7,808 nucleotides of DNA from Parabacteroides sp. (GTDB taxonomy: Bacteria > Bacteroidota > Bacteroidia > Bacteroidales > Tannerellaceae). Every line of letters starts with the position of its first letter. The first letter of the stretch is position 1. The DNA is taken from contig DXRF01000134.1 of the NCBI GenBank assembly GCA_019411205.1, positions 1 through 7,808 on the forward strand, read 5' to 3'. The position numbers and the translations under genes were made by a program. Below the pieces are notes generated by a model. It was not told where the DNA came from, did not search any database, and saw only the letters and a program-made list of their open reading frames with translations. Below, one piece after another: positions 7,677 to 7,808 of the stretch.

Positions 7677-7708
7677 CGCCCAAGTAGGAACAGGTTTTAT
7701 CAAGAGAG

Positions 7709-7808
7709 ATGGCAAAGAGAAAAAGCGCAAGGAAACTGCGGAAAAAAGGACGGAAAGCATCGTCTGTCTTTTCCTCTGTGAAGCGGATGTTTATAGGGGC
7801 CTTTATCG
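7709..7808 (+). CDS. 5' end of an unrecognised gene with a very basic N-terminus (partial)
   Basis: Only the first 33 codons are in the window. The reading frame starts MAKRKSARKLRKKGRK, with 12 Lys or Arg in the first 26 residues, followed by a Ser-rich stretch and then a hydrophobic run beginning at M27 (M-F-I-G-A-F-I). This could be the start of a membrane segment, giving a protein with a basic cytoplasmic tail and one N-terminal helix. An in-frame TAG at 7685-7687 leaves ATG 7709 as the only ATG start available. A well-placed promoter lies just upstream, and AAGAGAG at 7702-7708 directly precedes the start. Lys/Arg-rich tails before a membrane anchor occur in several Bacteroidales proteins, including some GH25 lysozyme-like proteins, but the visible part is too short to name a family. 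Confidence 0.6.
   Translation, partial: MAKRKSARKLRKKGRKASSVFSSVKRMFIGAFI

Noticed and set aside
1..7808. CRISPR array, tRNA, insertion sequence ends, phage or toxin-antitoxin module
   Set aside because: No regularly spaced repeats, tRNA-like folds, transposase reading frames or small paired genes were seen on either strand.

Overview
The window looks like part of a Bacteroidota chromosome, probably order Bacteroidales (Bacteroides or Parabacteroides-like). The reasons are a same-strand run of glycoside hydrolases with export signals, no clear Shine-Dalgarno sequence before the genes, and a good match to the Bacteroides-type promoter (TTG, 20 bases, TAnnTTTG) near the right end. Genus and species cannot be fixed from the sequence alone.

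Region 1 (19-6583) is a tight operon-like run of three plus-strand genes, with gaps of 17 and 11 bases. All three encode exported proteins of the GH78 alpha-L-rhamnosidase superfamily. They are clear but diverged paralogues. Each has the region S-F-x-C-(N/S)-(D/N)-x(3)-N-x-(I/L)-W at the start of an (alpha/alpha)6 catalytic barrel, an acidic catalytic loop, a (T)T-x-x-E motif and a late His. The middle gene (859 aa, lipoprotein) is a full-length canonical GH78. The third (734 aa) keeps the acidic catalytic residues but has a different loop. The first (583 aa) is compact and has the most altered loop. A likely role is stepwise removal of L-rhamnose from one or more plant or host-associated glycans, as in a polysaccharide utilisation locus. 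No SusC/SusD pair, sensor or rhamnose catabolism gene is in view, so the substrate is unknown. The operon ends at a strong hairpin terminator (6611-6639).

Region 2 (6640-7447) holds an unrelated gene: a cytoplasmic PNPOx-like flavin-binding split-barrel protein fused to a C-terminal zinc-ribbon domain.

Region 3 (7448-7808) is an AT-rich intergenic stretch with an imperfect inverted repeat and a well-matched promoter. The promoter leads into the first 33 codons of a gene with a very basic N-terminus that runs off the window.

I found no CRISPR array, tRNA, rRNA, insertion sequence or phage gene. I also found no convincing new biological system. The most interesting points are the three diverged GH78 paralogues side by side and the unusual active site of the first.
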